This document shows, one piece after another, positions 1 to 9,363 of a DNA stretch of 64,000 nucleotides (the stretch's first letter is position 1; the number at the start of each line of letters is the position of its first letter). A program made the position numbers and the translations under genes. The notes beneath the pieces are model-generated. The model worked only from the letters and a program-made list of their open reading frames with translations, made no database searches and had not been told where the DNA came from. The stretch is from Myxacorys californica WJT36-NPBG1 (GTDB taxonomy: Bacteria; Cyanobacteriota; Cyanobacteriia; Leptolyngbyales; Leptolyngbyaceae): positions 105,976 through 169,975 of the forward strand of contig JAHHHO010000003.1 in NCBI GenBank assembly GCA_019359315.1. Direction: 5' to 3'.

Positions 1-515
1 AAGCCTCTCGCATGTTCTTCTGAAAACCCTTGCTGAATGCGGGTTTGATACCGCTTGCACGCTTCGAGACACCACTCAACATCTTGCTGACGCTGTTCGA
101 GCGTGTATTCGTATTTTTTGCCTTGGCGATCGCTATAAAATCCTAGCGGGCGCAGATAGAAGACTTCCTCGACTTCGCGCTTGCCTTCGACCACATCAAT
201 AACGCGCTGCCCCGTATAACGAAAAGATTGGACATCGAATGAAATTCCTACCCGATGCGTCCGAATCTGCTGCATTGTGCTGTGGGGAAACCAGCCACAA
301 TTGAGCACAATCTGAGGATGCTCTAGCGGCCCGTAGTGCCCTCTATTGCCTGCAAGCAAGTGTTTGATAATCATCTCTCCAGCTTTGCGCTCATCGGGAA
401 AGCGATCGCGATCGTCCCAGACAAAACCTTCTGCATAATCCTGGTGCATCGCCGCATAAATCGTTTGCTGGGGGTTGGGCGTTTGGGAGATAACTTCGAC
501 TTTAAAGCGATCCAT
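1..515 (-). CDS. thyX: Flavin-dependent thymidylate synthase ThyX (partial, C-terminus beyond window)
   Basis: Reading leftwards from an ATG at 515-513 gives 171 codons without a stop, running off the window start. The translation begins MDRFKVEVISQ. About residue 84 it has RTHRVGISFDVQSFRYTG, which matches the ThyX signature (RHRxxS followed by SxRY) that binds dUMP and FAD, with Thr in place of the first Arg as seen in this context. ThyX makes dTMP from dUMP using methylenetetrahydrofolate and reduced flavin. The upstream His-Gln-Asp segment and the GHYGPLEHPQI stretch also fit the family. It is transcribed away from the TPR gene at 679. The identification is secure; only the last part of the protein is unseen. 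Confidence 0.9.
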   Translation of the reverse strand, partial: MDRFKVEVISQTPNPQQTIYAAMHQDYAEGFVWDDRDRFPDERKAGEMIIKHLLAGNRGHYGPLEHPQIVLNCGWFPHSTMQQIRTHRVGISFDVQSFRYTGQRVIDVVEGKREVEEVFYLRPLGFYSDRQGKKYEYTLEQRQQDVEWCLEACKRYQTRIQQGFSEEHARG

Positions 516-678
516 AGGTTGAGTTGGAGAAGCTGTGAGTTTTCTATGTAGAGGGGTTTGAAACAGATAGAGTACCGTGATCGGAAACGGCAGGGCTAGT
601 CCTTTAAGTTTTTGTCACGATCGCCAGCAAGATCGATTAAGCTAACTGACAGCACCCTGTCGTTTTTCAAGTCTCATT

Positions 679-1563
679 GTGGCAAGACGATTTTCTCTGA
701 TTTCCGCCTGCTTAGCGTTGGGATTGGTCGCTGTGATGCAACCTGCATCCGCACAGCTTATCCCTCATACTCCTCAAGTTGATCTGACTAAATTAGAGCA
801 ACAAGGACTGGGACTGCTTCAAGAGGCAACGCAGCTTGCTCAATTTCAGCAGTTTCCGCTGGCAGTGTCCCGGGCACGACTTGCCACTCAGCTTGCGCCA
901 AAAGCCCCCGAGTCTTGGGCGGTTTTGGGCAGTTTGTACTTACAAACCAATCAATTGGATAAGGGAATTTCCTCCCTCAAGCGCGCTCAAAGCCTTGATC
1001 CGAGAAATGCTGCCATTCCATTTGCACTTGGCAGTGCCTATTTTCAGAAGACGGACTACAACCAATCAATCAGCTACATTCAAACGGGTCTCAAGCTGAA
1101 ACCAAATACGCCAGGAGCGCTATTTGACTTGGGCAATGCCTACATGATGCTGAAAAAGCCGAAAGAGGCGATCGAGAGTTACCAAAAAGCGTTTTCTCAA
1201 GATAAAGAATTTTGGCCCGCCATCAACAATATCGGGTTGTTGAGATATGAAGCGGGAGATCCCAGCGAAGCGATTAAACTGTGGAAGCAGGCGGTTTTAC
1301 TAGATGCGAAAGCTGTTGAACCCAAACTGGCAGTGGCGATCGCACTCTATTCAAAAGGCGATCGCGCTCAGGGATTAGCGCTGGGTGAATCTGCAATTAA
1401 GATGGACAGCCGCTACAGCGATCTTAAGTTTTTGAAAGACAATCTTTGGGGCACTCGCCTGTTAGCCGATGCCCAAAAGTTCTTCGCGCTTCCCAAAATT
1501 CAAGCTACGATTGCCCAAGCTCAATCCGAGAGAACTACGCCTCCTGACAGCCTTAGTCAGTAA
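679..1563 (+). CDS. Secreted or periplasmic tetratricopeptide-repeat protein
   Basis: A GTG-started 294-residue protein. Residues 1-25 form a signal peptide with a hydrophobic core and a PASA/Q cleavage-like end. Residues 30 to about 250 hold consecutive TPR units; typical stretches are ALGSAYFQKTDYNQSI and LGNAYMMLKKPKEAI. TPR arrays are protein-protein binding scaffolds, so it probably works as an adaptor in the periplasm or on the thylakoid lumen side. The partner cannot be read from the sequence. It stands alone, divergent from thyX, and is followed after 125 bp by the YdcF-type gene. No enzymatic motif is visible. Confidence 0.85.
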   Translation: MARRFSLISACLALGLVAVMQPASAQLIPHTPQVDLTKLEQQGLGLLQEATQLAQFQQFPLAVSRARLATQLAPKAPESWAVLGSLYLQTNQLDKGISSLKRAQSLDPRNAAIPFALGSAYFQKTDYNQSISYIQTGLKLKPNTPGALFDLGNAYMMLKKPKEAIESYQKAFSQDKEFWPAINNIGLLRYEAGDPSEAIKLWKQAVLLDAKAVEPKLAVAIALYSKGDRAQGLALGESAIKMDSRYSDLKFLKDNLWGTRLLADAQKFFALPKIQATIAQAQSERTTPPDSLSQ

Positions 1564-1699
1564 CATGCGCTAAATCCGGTGAGCATCGAGGGTCTTCTGA
1601 AGTTAATCTGAATGGTTTGCGACTCTTGACATCGCTCGGGTGTCCGGGATCGTCGCGATCAAGAGTGAAGTGTGAGAGTGGTTAGTTTTGGGTGGCATC

Positions 1700-2335
1700 A
1701 TGCGATCGCGAAGCGAGTTTTCTCCAGAATCAAAGTCTATCTCTAGACAGCGTTCCACCAAACGGGGACGGTCTCGCCGTTCGTCTCTCTGGCTTTGGGT
1801 GGCGCTGCCCCTCGTGATCTGGTTTGGGGTTCGTGCGGTTCAGATTCACTTTGAGCAGCCAGACGCCATTCTTATGTTAGGCGGGTCTAAAGATCGAGAA
1901 CAGTTCACCGCCAAATTTGCTCGACAGCATCCTGATTTACCGATCTGGATTTCATCAGGAACACCCAGAGAATATACAGAATGGGTATTTTCTGAAGCTG
2001 GAGTAGATTTAGAGCGGTTGAATCTCGATTATCAAGCGGTTGATACGGTTACGAATTTCACTACACTGGTCGATCAGCTTCAGCAACGAGGCGTTCGCAG
2101 CGTTTACCTGGTTACGTCGGACTACCACATGCAGCGTGCCCGTGTCATTGGCGAAATCGTGTTGGGAAGTCGAGGAATTCACCTCAAGACAGTTTCTGTC
2201 CCGTCTGCTACGGAGTCCGAACCTGCTAGGGAGCCCGAACCCTTTATAAAAGTGCTTCGGGATGGCGGACGAGCGATTCTTTGGGTCACTACAGGACACA
2301 CGGGTTCGACGTTAGCGCATTGGAAGGACGAATAA
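1700..2335 (+). CDS. YdcF/ElyC/SanA family (DUF218) membrane-anchored protein
   Basis: About 211 residues from the ATG at 1700; an in-frame TTG at 1688 would add four residues. An Arg/Ser-rich cytoplasmic stretch is followed by one transmembrane segment near residues 30-47. The DUF218 fold follows, with DAILMLGGSKDR near the start, WISSGTP, and the YLVTSDYHMQRAR motif typical of the family. DUF218 proteins such as ElyC and SanA affect cell envelope or peptidoglycan physiology; the chemistry is not settled. No operon partner is evident. Confidence 0.85.
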   Translation: MRSRSEFSPESKSISRQRSTKRGRSRRSSLWLWVALPLVIWFGVRAVQIHFEQPDAILMLGGSKDREQFTAKFARQHPDLPIWISSGTPREYTEWVFSEAGVDLERLNLDYQAVDTVTNFTTLVDQLQQRGVRSVYLVTSDYHMQRARVIGEIVLGSRGIHLKTVSVPSATESEPAREPEPFIKVLRDGGRAILWVTTGHTGSTLAHWKDE

Positions 2336-2431
2336 TTACGGAAGGATGAATAATTGGAGACGGCTGTTGTAGTTTTTTGGCCTGAGAATCAGGACACTGC
2401 CGCATCCTAAGAACTTCACAACGACAAAATT

Positions 2432-2728
2432 TTAGGACTGTGTTTTCTCTTGCACCAGAACATAAGGCTGAACAATGAGCGCGTTAAAGCGTTTTTCCTG
2501 GTTCTGGTTCCAAACGGCTTTCTGCTCGTCTGATGGCTTATAGAGCAAGCATTCACCAATCCAATGTTGAACTGAGGTCACATTATCGTTCGCGATCGCG
2601 ACTCCAACCTCAACTAAGTCCAATCCTTCTGCTACAACAATGACCGCGCCTCGTTCTTCATGTGGCATTAGCCAATCCCACTCGGCTTCATCTACCGTTT
2701 CTTTTAGTTCGTCTCTTAAATCCGACAT
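2432..2728 (-). CDS. DUF2288 family small protein
   Basis: A 98-residue soluble protein starting MSDLRDELKETVDEAEWDWL and containing the GECLLYKPSDEQ stretch. This layout of an N-terminal acidic helix, AEGLDLVEVGVAIANDN and W...FNALIVQPYVLVQ matches the DUF2288 family found in cyanobacteria and some proteobacteria. Its function is unknown. It is transcribed towards the YdcF gene and divergent from the DUF4168 gene at 2774, sharing a 45-bp promoter gap with it. Confidence 0.8.
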   Translation of the reverse strand: MSDLRDELKETVDEAEWDWLMPHEERGAVIVVAEGLDLVEVGVAIANDNVTSVQHWIGECLLYKPSDEQKAVWNQNQEKRFNALIVQPYVLVQEKTQS

Positions 2729-2773
2729 CTCGCTGTATTCTCAAGGCTAGAGTTTCAATAGAAGGACGTCTAG

Positions 2774-3226
2774 ATGCAATTAGCCTTGCACATAACCTTG
2801 AAGGAAACGCTGCAAACTCTACTCGCCATCGCGATCGCCCTATGTTTCACATTAGCTAACCCTAGCGCAACGTTGGCTGCATCTGCTACCGAAAATAGTT
2901 CTATCGTGACCTCCCAAACGGCTCCTAGTGCTCCTAGTGTGGGGATCGATGCGAGTACCATTTCTTCAGAGAAACTCAGTCAGTTCGTTTCCGCCTGTCT
3001 TCAGGTTGTAAGCCTAATCGAGCGTCGAGAAGGAGAACTGCAAGCAGCAGAGACTGACTCTGAATCTCTCCGCCTTCAGCGCGACATTGAGATAGGCGCG
3101 ATCGCCATCATTGAACAAGCAGGATTAACTCGGCAAGAATATCTCCAGCTTTTGAGCTTGGCAAACGTTGATCCCGAGTTTGGCGAGCGAGTCGCAACTC
3201 TTTTACAGGAAGCTTCAAATTCCTAA
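2774..3226 (+). CDS. DUF4168 domain secreted protein
   Basis: 150 residues. Residues 1-38 form a signal peptide ending in LAAS. The mature part is mostly helical, with SEKLSQFVSACLQVVSLIERREGEL and EQAGLTRQEYLQLLSLANVDPEF, characteristic of DUF4168, where two helices surround a conserved E(R)AGLT..EY motif. Function is unknown; family members are exported in cyanobacteria. It follows a short divergent gap from the DUF2288 gene and is followed by about 360 bp of non-coding DNA before ftsQ. Confidence 0.8.
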   Translation: MQLALHITLKETLQTLLAIAIALCFTLANPSATLAASATENSSIVTSQTAPSAPSVGIDASTISSEKLSQFVSACLQVVSLIERREGELQAAETDSESLRLQRDIEIGAIAIIEQAGLTRQEYLQLLSLANVDPEFGERVATLLQEASNS

Positions 3227-3585
3227 AGAGTTTTAGGGGAATGAGAGGTTAGTGGTGTAAGCCTATGGTTGAACGGTGGTTGAACGATCGCATCGCCCTT
3301 GTGAAAGACGCGATTAATTGTGTCTCTACAACATTGCGTCAAAGCTAATCAACAGGTCTACACCGCTACCCAATCTAAGCTTGATAGACTACTAGCCTCT
3401 CAAATGGTCTCTCAAAAAAGTTGTTTGATTGCAAAGCAGATCGATTAGAGTAGGGCTGACAACGCCTGAGCGCTCCCATTCTTTAAAGTTCACGACCATT
3501 CGTTAAATTAAGTTGAGATTTGTGAGGCTTGGCAGAATGGCTAAGTCTGACCCACTTTCCCCCTTTGCCCCCATGTGAGAACAGG
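3227..3585. other. Intergenic region upstream of ftsQ
   Basis: About 360 bp with no convincing ORF, hairpin or repeat. It presumably carries the promoter of ftsQ-ftsZ. The TTG at 3529 that would extend ftsQ lies inside it but has no obvious ribosome binding site. Confidence 0.4.
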
Positions 3586-4413
3586 ATGACTAGCATCGCC
3601 CCCGTATCGCCCACTGACTTAAACCACCGGCGACGCACCCTGCGTCGCCAACGGCGAGTTCGATTTTTTCAGAGCGGCTGGCGGAGGATCGCCGTTTTAG
3701 GACTTGCGGCTGGCTCCGTTTGGGCAGCAACTTTACCGGCTTGGGTGATTCGTGAGCCTGAGCAGGTTGAGATCGAAGGCAACCGGCTGATCTCACCGCA
3801 AGCCCTTCGATCGCGCTTGCCGCTCACGTATCCACAGTCGCTCTTCAAGATTCAGCCGCAAGCGATCGCAGAAGCGCTCAAGTCAGAAGCCCCGATCGCT
3901 CAAGCCACTGTCGATCGCCAACTCTTTCCACCGAGTTTGACGGTCAGAATTCAGGAGCGGGTTCCGGTTGCCGTCTCGACGTCGAGCGGCGCTCAGTCTA
4001 CTGCTGCTCAATCTACGCTTTTAGATGAGAGCGGTCTATTGATTCCCCTCAAAAGCTATACGGCGTTCAATCAAAACTTTAAACTGCCAACATTAAAAGT
4101 TACAGGTAAGCCAGAATCTTATCGCCCCTATTGGTCAGCGTTTTACCAAACCCTTCTTCAAAGCCAAGTTAAGGTTCTTGAAGTGAGGTGGGATGATCCC
4201 TCAAACTTAATGTTGAAAACAGAATTTGGGATCGTTCATTTCGGCGCTTACAGCGCTAATTTTCCCAATCAACTCCGACGGCTCGATCAAATGCGCCGTC
4301 TGAACAGCCGCATTAACCCCAATCAAATTTCGTATATTGATTTGAGCGACCCCGAATCCCCCAAGGTTCAGATGAATGCGTCCAAAACTCCTGTAAAATT
4401 AGGTACTCCATAA
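3586..4413 (+). CDS. ftsQ: Cell division protein FtsQ/DivIB
   Basis: 275 residues from the ATG at 3586; a TTG at 3529 would add 19 residues. The N-terminus is basic (RRRTLRRQRRVRFF). A single transmembrane helix follows (IAVLGLAAGSVWAA), then a POTRA domain beginning PEQVEIEGNRLISPQALRSR, with LFPPSLTVRIQERVPVAV at its end, and a beta domain. FtsQ is a bitopic divisome protein linking early (FtsZ ring) and late components. The position directly before ftsZ (104 bp gap) is the usual cyanobacterial arrangement and supports the call. Confidence 0.9.
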   Translation: MTSIAPVSPTDLNHRRRTLRRQRRVRFFQSGWRRIAVLGLAAGSVWAATLPAWVIREPEQVEIEGNRLISPQALRSRLPLTYPQSLFKIQPQAIAEALKSEAPIAQATVDRQLFPPSLTVRIQERVPVAVSTSSGAQSTAAQSTLLDESGLLIPLKSYTAFNQNFKLPTLKVTGKPESYRPYWSAFYQTLLQSQVKVLEVRWDDPSNLMLKTEFGIVHFGAYSANFPNQLRRLDQMRRLNSRINPNQISYIDLSDPESPKVQMNASKTPVKLGTP

Positions 4414-4517
4414 CGCATAAGGTGTGGGACAATTTCCCAATTAGCTAATTTCTTCGACTACGCCTAAAGCTGTCCGAACCCAAATTACTGTCTGTCCTCC
4501 CATCGCTTGAGATTCCA

Positions 4518-5825
4518 ATGACGCTTAATAATGAGTCAAATACCGTTCCAATGACACTTCATGAGAGGCAAGAGCAAGGCTACGAAAGCTCTCATGCGGA
4601 GGGGTCATCGAATAATTTCTCAACGTCAGCAGAACCTTCTAACCCCTTTAATTCTGGTTTGTATATGGGGCAATCTGCTGGACTCAAAGCTGTACCTGGC
4701 GAAGATGTAAGGAGCGGTGATATTGTGCCTGGGAGCATGGCGAAAATCAAGGTTATCGGTGTGGGTGGCGGCGGTGGAAACGCGGTCAATCGCATGATTG
4801 CAAGTGATGTGTCGGGCGTTGAGTTTTGGTCAATCAACACCGATGCTCAAGCGCTTGCTCAATCTTCTGCACCCAAACGGTTGCAGGTGGGGCAGAAATT
4901 GACGCGAGGACTGGGGGCTGGTAGCAATCCCGCGATCGGGCAAAAAGCCGCCGAAGAATCTCGCGATGAAATTGCTTCAGCGCTGGAACATTCAGATTTA
5001 GTATTTATTACGGCTGGCATGGGAGGCGGTACAGGCACCGGCGCGGCTCCGATCGTGGCAGAAGTGGCAAAAGAATTAGGCGCATTAACCGTCGGGGTGG
5101 TGACTCGTCCGTTTACGTTTGAAGGACGTCGTCGCACGGGTCAAGCGGAAGAAGGAATTGCCGCGCTGCAAAGTCGCGTCGATACGCTGATTATTATTCC
5201 GAATGACAAATTATTGTCGGTGATTTCGGAGCAGACTCCGGTACAAGAAGCGTTTCGCACGGCAGATGATGTGTTGCGCCAGGGCATTCAGGGCATTTCT
5301 GATATCATCACGATTCCGGGATTAGTCAACGTTGACTTTGCCGATGTGCGGGCGATCATGGCGGACGCGGGATCGGCATTGATGGGAATTGGTATCGGTT
5401 CTGGCAAGTCGAGAGCGCGAGAAGCGGCGATCGCAGCAATTTCTTCTCCTTTACTAGAAGCTTCAATCAATGGAGCGCGGGGTGTGGTGTTCAACATTAC
5501 GGGGGGGCAGGATTTGACGCTGCACGAGGTTAATGCTGCCGCCGAAATTATTTATGAAGCGGTTGATCCCAACGCCAATATCATTTTTGGTGCGGTGATT
5601 GACGATCGGCTTCAAGGAGAAATTCGGATTACGGTGATTGCAACTGGATTTTCCCCAGACGTCCAGCCGACGGTTATGGGCAAAACGGAGGCTCCAGTTC
5701 CAAAGCGGCTTTCGGTTAACCCTGCAGCAACACCTACAGCTGATCCTGAGCAAAAGCAGCAACAACAGAAACCCGGTGGACTGGATATTCCCGAATTTCT
5801 GCAAAGACGCAGACCGCAGAAGTAG
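4518..5825 (+). CDS. ftsZ: Cell division GTPase FtsZ
   Basis: 435 residues. The tubulin-like GTPase core starts near residue 75 ([19 protein letters not shown]). The GTP-binding signature GGGTGTG lies at about 169-175, and NFDFADV-type T7 residues occur as [11 protein letters not shown]. The protein ends with the conserved tail [10 protein letters not shown], which binds partner proteins. An N-terminal extension of about 70 residues, rich in Ser/Asn/Glu, precedes the core, as is usual in cyanobacteria. FtsZ polymerises into the Z ring at mid-cell. A strong hairpin terminator follows at once. Confidence 0.97.
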   Translation: MTLNNESNTVPMTLHERQEQGYESSHAEGSSNNFSTSAEPSNPFNSGLYMGQSAGLKAVPGEDVRSGDIVPGSMAKIKVIGVGGGGGNAVNRMIASDVSGVEFWSINTDAQALAQSSAPKRLQVGQKLTRGLGAGSNPAIGQKAAEESRDEIASALEHSDLVFITAGMGGGTGTGAAPIVAEVAKELGALTVGVVTRPFTFEGRRRTGQAEEGIAALQSRVDTLIIIPNDKLLSVISEQTPVQEAFRTADDVLRQGIQGISDIITIPGLVNVDFADVRAIMADAGSALMGIGIGSGKSRAREAAIAAISSPLLEASINGARGVVFNITGGQDLTLHEVNAAAEIIYEAVDPNANIIFGAVIDDRLQGEIRITVIATGFSPDVQPTVMGKTEAPVPKRLSVNPAATPTADPEQKQQQQKPGGLDIPEFLQRRRPQK

Positions 5826-5852
5826 CTGACAGAACAATAATTAGTCATAAAA

Positions 5853-5904
5853 GCAAAAATGGATGCAAGCCCGAGATCTTTGACTCGGCTGCATCCATTT
5901 TTGC
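5853..5904. terminator. Bidirectional rho-independent terminator between ftsZ and moeA
   Basis: Arms GCAAAAATGGATGCA-AGCCCGAG (5853-5874) and CTCGG-CTGCATCCATTTTTGC (5884-5904) pair almost perfectly around a 9-base loop. The A-run on one side and T-run on the other let it stop transcripts from both convergent genes. Confidence 0.85.
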
Positions 5905-5926
5905 TTTCTGCTAACTAAATTTCGGC

Positions 5927-7186
5927 TTACTTCCCGTAAGTGAGCAGCATTTGGATTGTGTCTCCTGCCTGAACGTGAGTTTGCGCGGAAGCTTCGCTGT
6001 TGCTGGAAGCAATCGCAACGACTCCTAAAGCATTTGTGCCTGCCAAATTAATCAAATTACCGGAACTGCTGCTGCCGCCTGCTGGAGTGAATCGGTAAGC
6101 GCCGTCGAAGATTTCAACGTTGCCCCACAAATACGATTCGCGTTTTCCATCCGATCGCAGATCTTGCGTCGTTATCGCTTTAATAAATCTCGGTTTCCAG
6201 TCTCGCGCTAATCCTGACCGTTTAAGGATGGCAGGCTGCACAAATCGCCAGAATGTCACTAGCGCAGAAACCGGATTGCCTGGAAGACCAAAATATAGAG
6301 TGTTGGGAAATGTCGCAAAGGTGAGCGGCTTTCCGGGTTTGATGGCGACAGAGCGAATGTGAATTTCGGCTCCTAGTTCTGCCAAAATGCGATCGACATA
6401 ATCGTAATCGCCGACCGAAACGCCGCCTGAAGAAAGAATGATGTCGGCGGATTGGATGGCAGACGCGATTGCGCCGTTCAAACGGTCTGGATCGTCTTGC
6501 ACAATGCCCATTGTGAGCGGTTCGGCTCCGAGTTCAGCGACAAGGGCCGCTAAAGCGTATTGATTAGAATCTACAATTTGTCCTGGCTGCAATGGTTGCT
6601 CTGGGGAAACTAATTCATCTCCAGTCGATAGAATTGCCACTCGCACACGCCGAAATACAGGCACTTGAACACATTGCGCGGCAGCTAAAACTGCAATTTC
6701 TGGGGCTTTGAGAACAATTCCAGCCGATAAAAGGGGTTCACCTGACTTATGAAACGCTCCTTGATGCCGAACAAACGCTTGCGGTTCAGACGGCGGCTCT
6801 AAAACTAACACCGTTTCCGCTTGCCGTTGGGTATGTTCTTGAATGACGATCGTATCTGCTCCGGTCGGCATCACTGACCCCGTTAGAATTCGGGCAGCTT
6901 GACCAGGTTGAACACTTTTTTGAGGTTGATAGCCTGCCGGAATCTCTTCAATAACTTCTAGAACGGCAGGTTGATCAGCACTACAGCTTTTCACATCCTC
7001 AAATCGAACTGCGTAGCCGTCCATCGCGGAGTTGTCCCAGTGGGGAAAATCGAGGCGACTCGTGACTGGAGATGCGAGAATGCGATCGTGGCACGCTTCT
7101 AACTCAACGAGTTCCACATCTTGCTGAACGTCTAATGCTTGAACGGCTTCGAGAATTAACGCTTCAGCTTCTTGAGCAGGCAGCAT
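5927..7186 (-). CDS. moeA: Molybdopterin molybdotransferase MoeA
   Basis: 419 residues, normal family length. It shows the MoeA N-terminal segment with LDFPHWDNSAMDGYAV (about 64-79), the MoCF-like central domain with ILSTGDELVSP and SSGGVSVGDYDYV, and GLPGNPVSALV. MoeA inserts molybdate into adenylylated molybdopterin to finish molybdenum cofactor, needed by nitrate reductase. No other moa/moe gene is adjacent. Start is the ATG at 7186-7184. It converges with ftsZ across the shared terminator. Confidence 0.95.
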   Translation of the reverse strand: MLPAQEAEALILEAVQALDVQQDVELVELEACHDRILASPVTSRLDFPHWDNSAMDGYAVRFEDVKSCSADQPAVLEVIEEIPAGYQPQKSVQPGQAARILTGSVMPTGADTIVIQEHTQRQAETVLVLEPPSEPQAFVRHQGAFHKSGEPLLSAGIVLKAPEIAVLAAAQCVQVPVFRRVRVAILSTGDELVSPEQPLQPGQIVDSNQYALAALVAELGAEPLTMGIVQDDPDRLNGAIASAIQSADIILSSGGVSVGDYDYVDRILAELGAEIHIRSVAIKPGKPLTFATFPNTLYFGLPGNPVSALVTFWRFVQPAILKRSGLARDWKPRFIKAITTQDLRSDGKRESYLWGNVEIFDGAYRFTPAGGSSSSGNLINLAGTNALGVVAIASSNSEASAQTHVQAGDTIQMLLTYGK

Positions 7187-7338
7187 ATGCTAGACATTTA
7201 CTACAACAGGTATTCCTAGTATCCCATCTCAGCCCCAAGCCGTCTGTCGTGCTCTAGATACAATGCCTCTAGCTTTCTCCTCTGCTGTAAACAGAAGATT
7301 GAGGATGAAGGGCAACATCTTTGCATTTAGCCGTAGAG

Positions 7339-7685
7339 ACAGTTATTGGAATTGCAGAAGTAGCAATTGGGATCGCAAAAGTAACAACTGAGCTTCACAA
7401 GTAGCAATTGAGTTTGTGAAGGCAGCAATTGAGTTTGCAGAAGTAGCAATTGAGTTTGCAGAAGTAGCAATTGAGTTTGTGGAGACAGCGATTAGGATCT
7501 CACAAGTAGCAATTGAGTTTATGGAAGTCGCTTTTGCGATCGCCTAAACAGCAATTGAGTTTAGAGAAACAGGAATTGAGGTCAGGGATACAGGAATTGA
7601 GTTTATGGGAATCGCTTTTGCGATCGCGGATTCAGCATCTGTAGTTGCAGAAATAGCACCGAAAAACCTTGAAAAGATTCGGTAG
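7339..7685 (+). repeat. Degenerate 21-bp tandem repeat array (about 16 units)
   Basis: Units begin at 7339, 7360, 7381, 7401, 7422, 7443, 7464, 7485, 7506, 7527, 7548, 7569, 7590, 7611, 7632 and 7653. The best copies read GTAGCAATTGAGTTTGCAGA plus A. The spacing is exactly 21 except 20 between 7381 and 7401. Read on the plus strand each unit codes for a heptapeptide close to V-A-I-E-F-A-E. The frame is broken by the 1-base loss near 7395 and by an in-frame TAA at 7545, and ends with TAG at 7683. The rest of 7187-7744 shows no gene. Confidence 0.8.
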
Positions 7686-7744
7686 ATTCGCAAGAAGTAT
7701 GAAATGATCGAGTCATCCTTCATGCCTCCAGCTTTATTTGTTTT

Positions 7745-8137
7745 ATGGATACTCCCTGTCACTTTATTGTTGAGGGAAACCCAGCGCTCGTTTATGCCAG
7801 TCGCGATGGCTCCCCTGGAAAAGTATTACCCACCCTAGAACGATTTCTAGATAAGTTTTGGCAGGAACGCGATGTTTCAGGTGAATCTCACGACACGCCA
7901 GAATGTTTAATCGCTCAAATCGTGGTGCGATTTGGCTTCGAGATCTGCGAAGATGACTACTCCAACCTCAAAGTCGGTCTGAAGTATGATCCTACGGCTC
8001 GCTATCTTTACTTTGTTGGCGACGATCGCACGGTCAGCGTTTGGGTCACAGATGAAGCGTATAAGCAGAATCCAGAATTAGGGATCAACGCCTGTCAGCC
8101 ATGGATTCAATCGGCAACGGTGGGCGGAGATCATTAA
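7745..8137 (+). CDS. Conserved-looking hypothetical protein, 130 residues
   Basis: Starts MDTPCHFIVEGNPALVYASRDG. It is a soluble, acidic alpha/beta-looking protein with no signal peptide, transmembrane segment or known motif that I recognise. Features are LPTLERFLDKFWQER near residue 30, and alternating strands (VGLKYDPTARYLYFVGDDRTVSVWV) near 75-100. Codon use and HIP1 sites look like the neighbours. The stop codon overlaps the stop of the convergent DUF2252 gene by 4 bp. Function cannot be assigned. Confidence 0.6.
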   Translation: MDTPCHFIVEGNPALVYASRDGSPGKVLPTLERFLDKFWQERDVSGESHDTPECLIAQIVVRFGFEICEDDYSNLKVGLKYDPTARYLYFVGDDRTVSVWVTDEAYKQNPELGINACQPWIQSATVGGDH

Positions 8138-9333
8138 CTGAGATCCTTCCAGGCCGCTTCAAAAATTTGATAATCTGCTTCCACCTGGGAGGCATACGAT
8201 CGTGCGTAATCCAACACGAGTGGATGCCACGAAGCAGCGTCTTGAGCGAAAGCAATTAAATCATCTGCGATCGCAGATCCCTGTCGTCCGCTGCTTCGCA
8301 ACTGTCCCCAAGCCACTACTCCTGCCATGGTTTGCACCACTTTCACGAGCCGTTTTAGCTTGCCATTCCATTGGTTCAAGTCAACCCGATCGGCAGTGGG
8401 CTGAAGTTCTCGCAGCACAAACGATTTACCATCAAGCCTGAGCGGATTGAGCAATGCGGGAGCCGATTCTTGAAATCGGAACTGAATCGCTGTGATCCGT
8501 TCGGCTTGGCTGTTCCAAGATGGCTGCGGCAGTGGGGCATAAGGCAGAAGCGATGACGATCGCGCTGCTTTAAGATCCAGCAGATAATTTTCGTGAGGGG
8601 AGCCGTCGCCTTCGACCAAAATAACGTAGCGTTCTAACCCTAAACTGCCCGTTCCAGCAATGCGATGGGCAACGTCTAACACGTTAAAAAATTTAGGATT
8701 GGGTTGATGCGATGCCCACGTGTTGATCAAGGTTGTGACGGCTTCTCGCTCAGCATCGCTCACGGCAAACGTTTTCTCTGGGATTAATTTCAGCGATCGT
8801 GTTTTCTTTTTGAGATCAGTTCGTTCATCTAAAAACTGCTGACGATTTCGCGTTGTTAGATGCTCCAGCAAATCTTGAACCAGCCCTGTTGCCGTTGCAC
8901 AATGCACAGCGCTGGATTTTCCCGTTTCCAATGCTGCCGTGTACGTGTTCAAAAAGTATTCACACAAATCTTGCGCGTCTTCGTCGTTCACCCCCAGCGT
9001 ATGCGCTCCGACTAGAACGCTCGTTAGGAATCTAGCAATATCCCACGTACAAGGCGCAAGTACCGCCTCATCAAAATCATTCACATCAAAGTAAACTAAG
9101 CGATCGTCACCTCTGAAGCTACCAAAATTCTGAAAATGCAGATCACCGCAAATCCACACAGGAGGCGCTTTTGCAAATATATCAACAGGCAAATCTTGGT
9201 AGAACAAATGACACGTTCCGCGCAGAAATCCAAAGGCGTTTTTTGTCATCGCCTTATATTTCAGCTTCAACGTTTTAGGCCTGCGCCCCGCGTTAAAGGC
9301 TTGAATTCGGTCAACTAGATCTTGCTTAGTCAT
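8134..9333 (-). CDS. DUF2252 family protein (kinase-like fold)
   Basis: 399 residues, near the family's usual length. Diagnostic pieces are ICGDLHFQNFGSFRG (about 82-96), VYFDVNDFDEAVLAPCTWDIARFLTS, and VAHRIAGTGSLGLERYVILV. DUF2252 proteins resemble aminoglycoside phosphotransferase-like kinases, with GDLHFQN and DVNDFDE corresponding to the catalytic and metal-binding loops; substrates are unknown. It overlaps the convergent gene at 8134-8137. The next leftward gene upstream is the metalloprotease ending at 9364, only 30 bp away, so it could be the last gene of that run. Confidence 0.85.
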   Translation of the reverse strand: MTKQDLVDRIQAFNAGRRPKTLKLKYKAMTKNAFGFLRGTCHLFYQDLPVDIFAKAPPVWICGDLHFQNFGSFRGDDRLVYFDVNDFDEAVLAPCTWDIARFLTSVLVGAHTLGVNDEDAQDLCEYFLNTYTAALETGKSSAVHCATATGLVQDLLEHLTTRNRQQFLDERTDLKKKTRSLKLIPEKTFAVSDAEREAVTTLINTWASHQPNPKFFNVLDVAHRIAGTGSLGLERYVILVEGDGSPHENYLLDLKAARSSSLLPYAPLPQPSWNSQAERITAIQFRFQESAPALLNPLRLDGKSFVLRELQPTADRVDLNQWNGKLKRLVKVVQTMAGVVAWGQLRSSGRQGSAIADDLIAFAQDAASWHPLVLDYARSYASQVEADYQIFEAAWKDLS

Positions 9334-9363
9334 GCGGCTATGATTTTCCTTTCAAGTTAATCT

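Noticed and set aside
7339..7685. CRISPR array
   Set aside because: The repeats are contiguous with no unique spacers and vary from unit to unit, so they form a degenerate tandem repeat.
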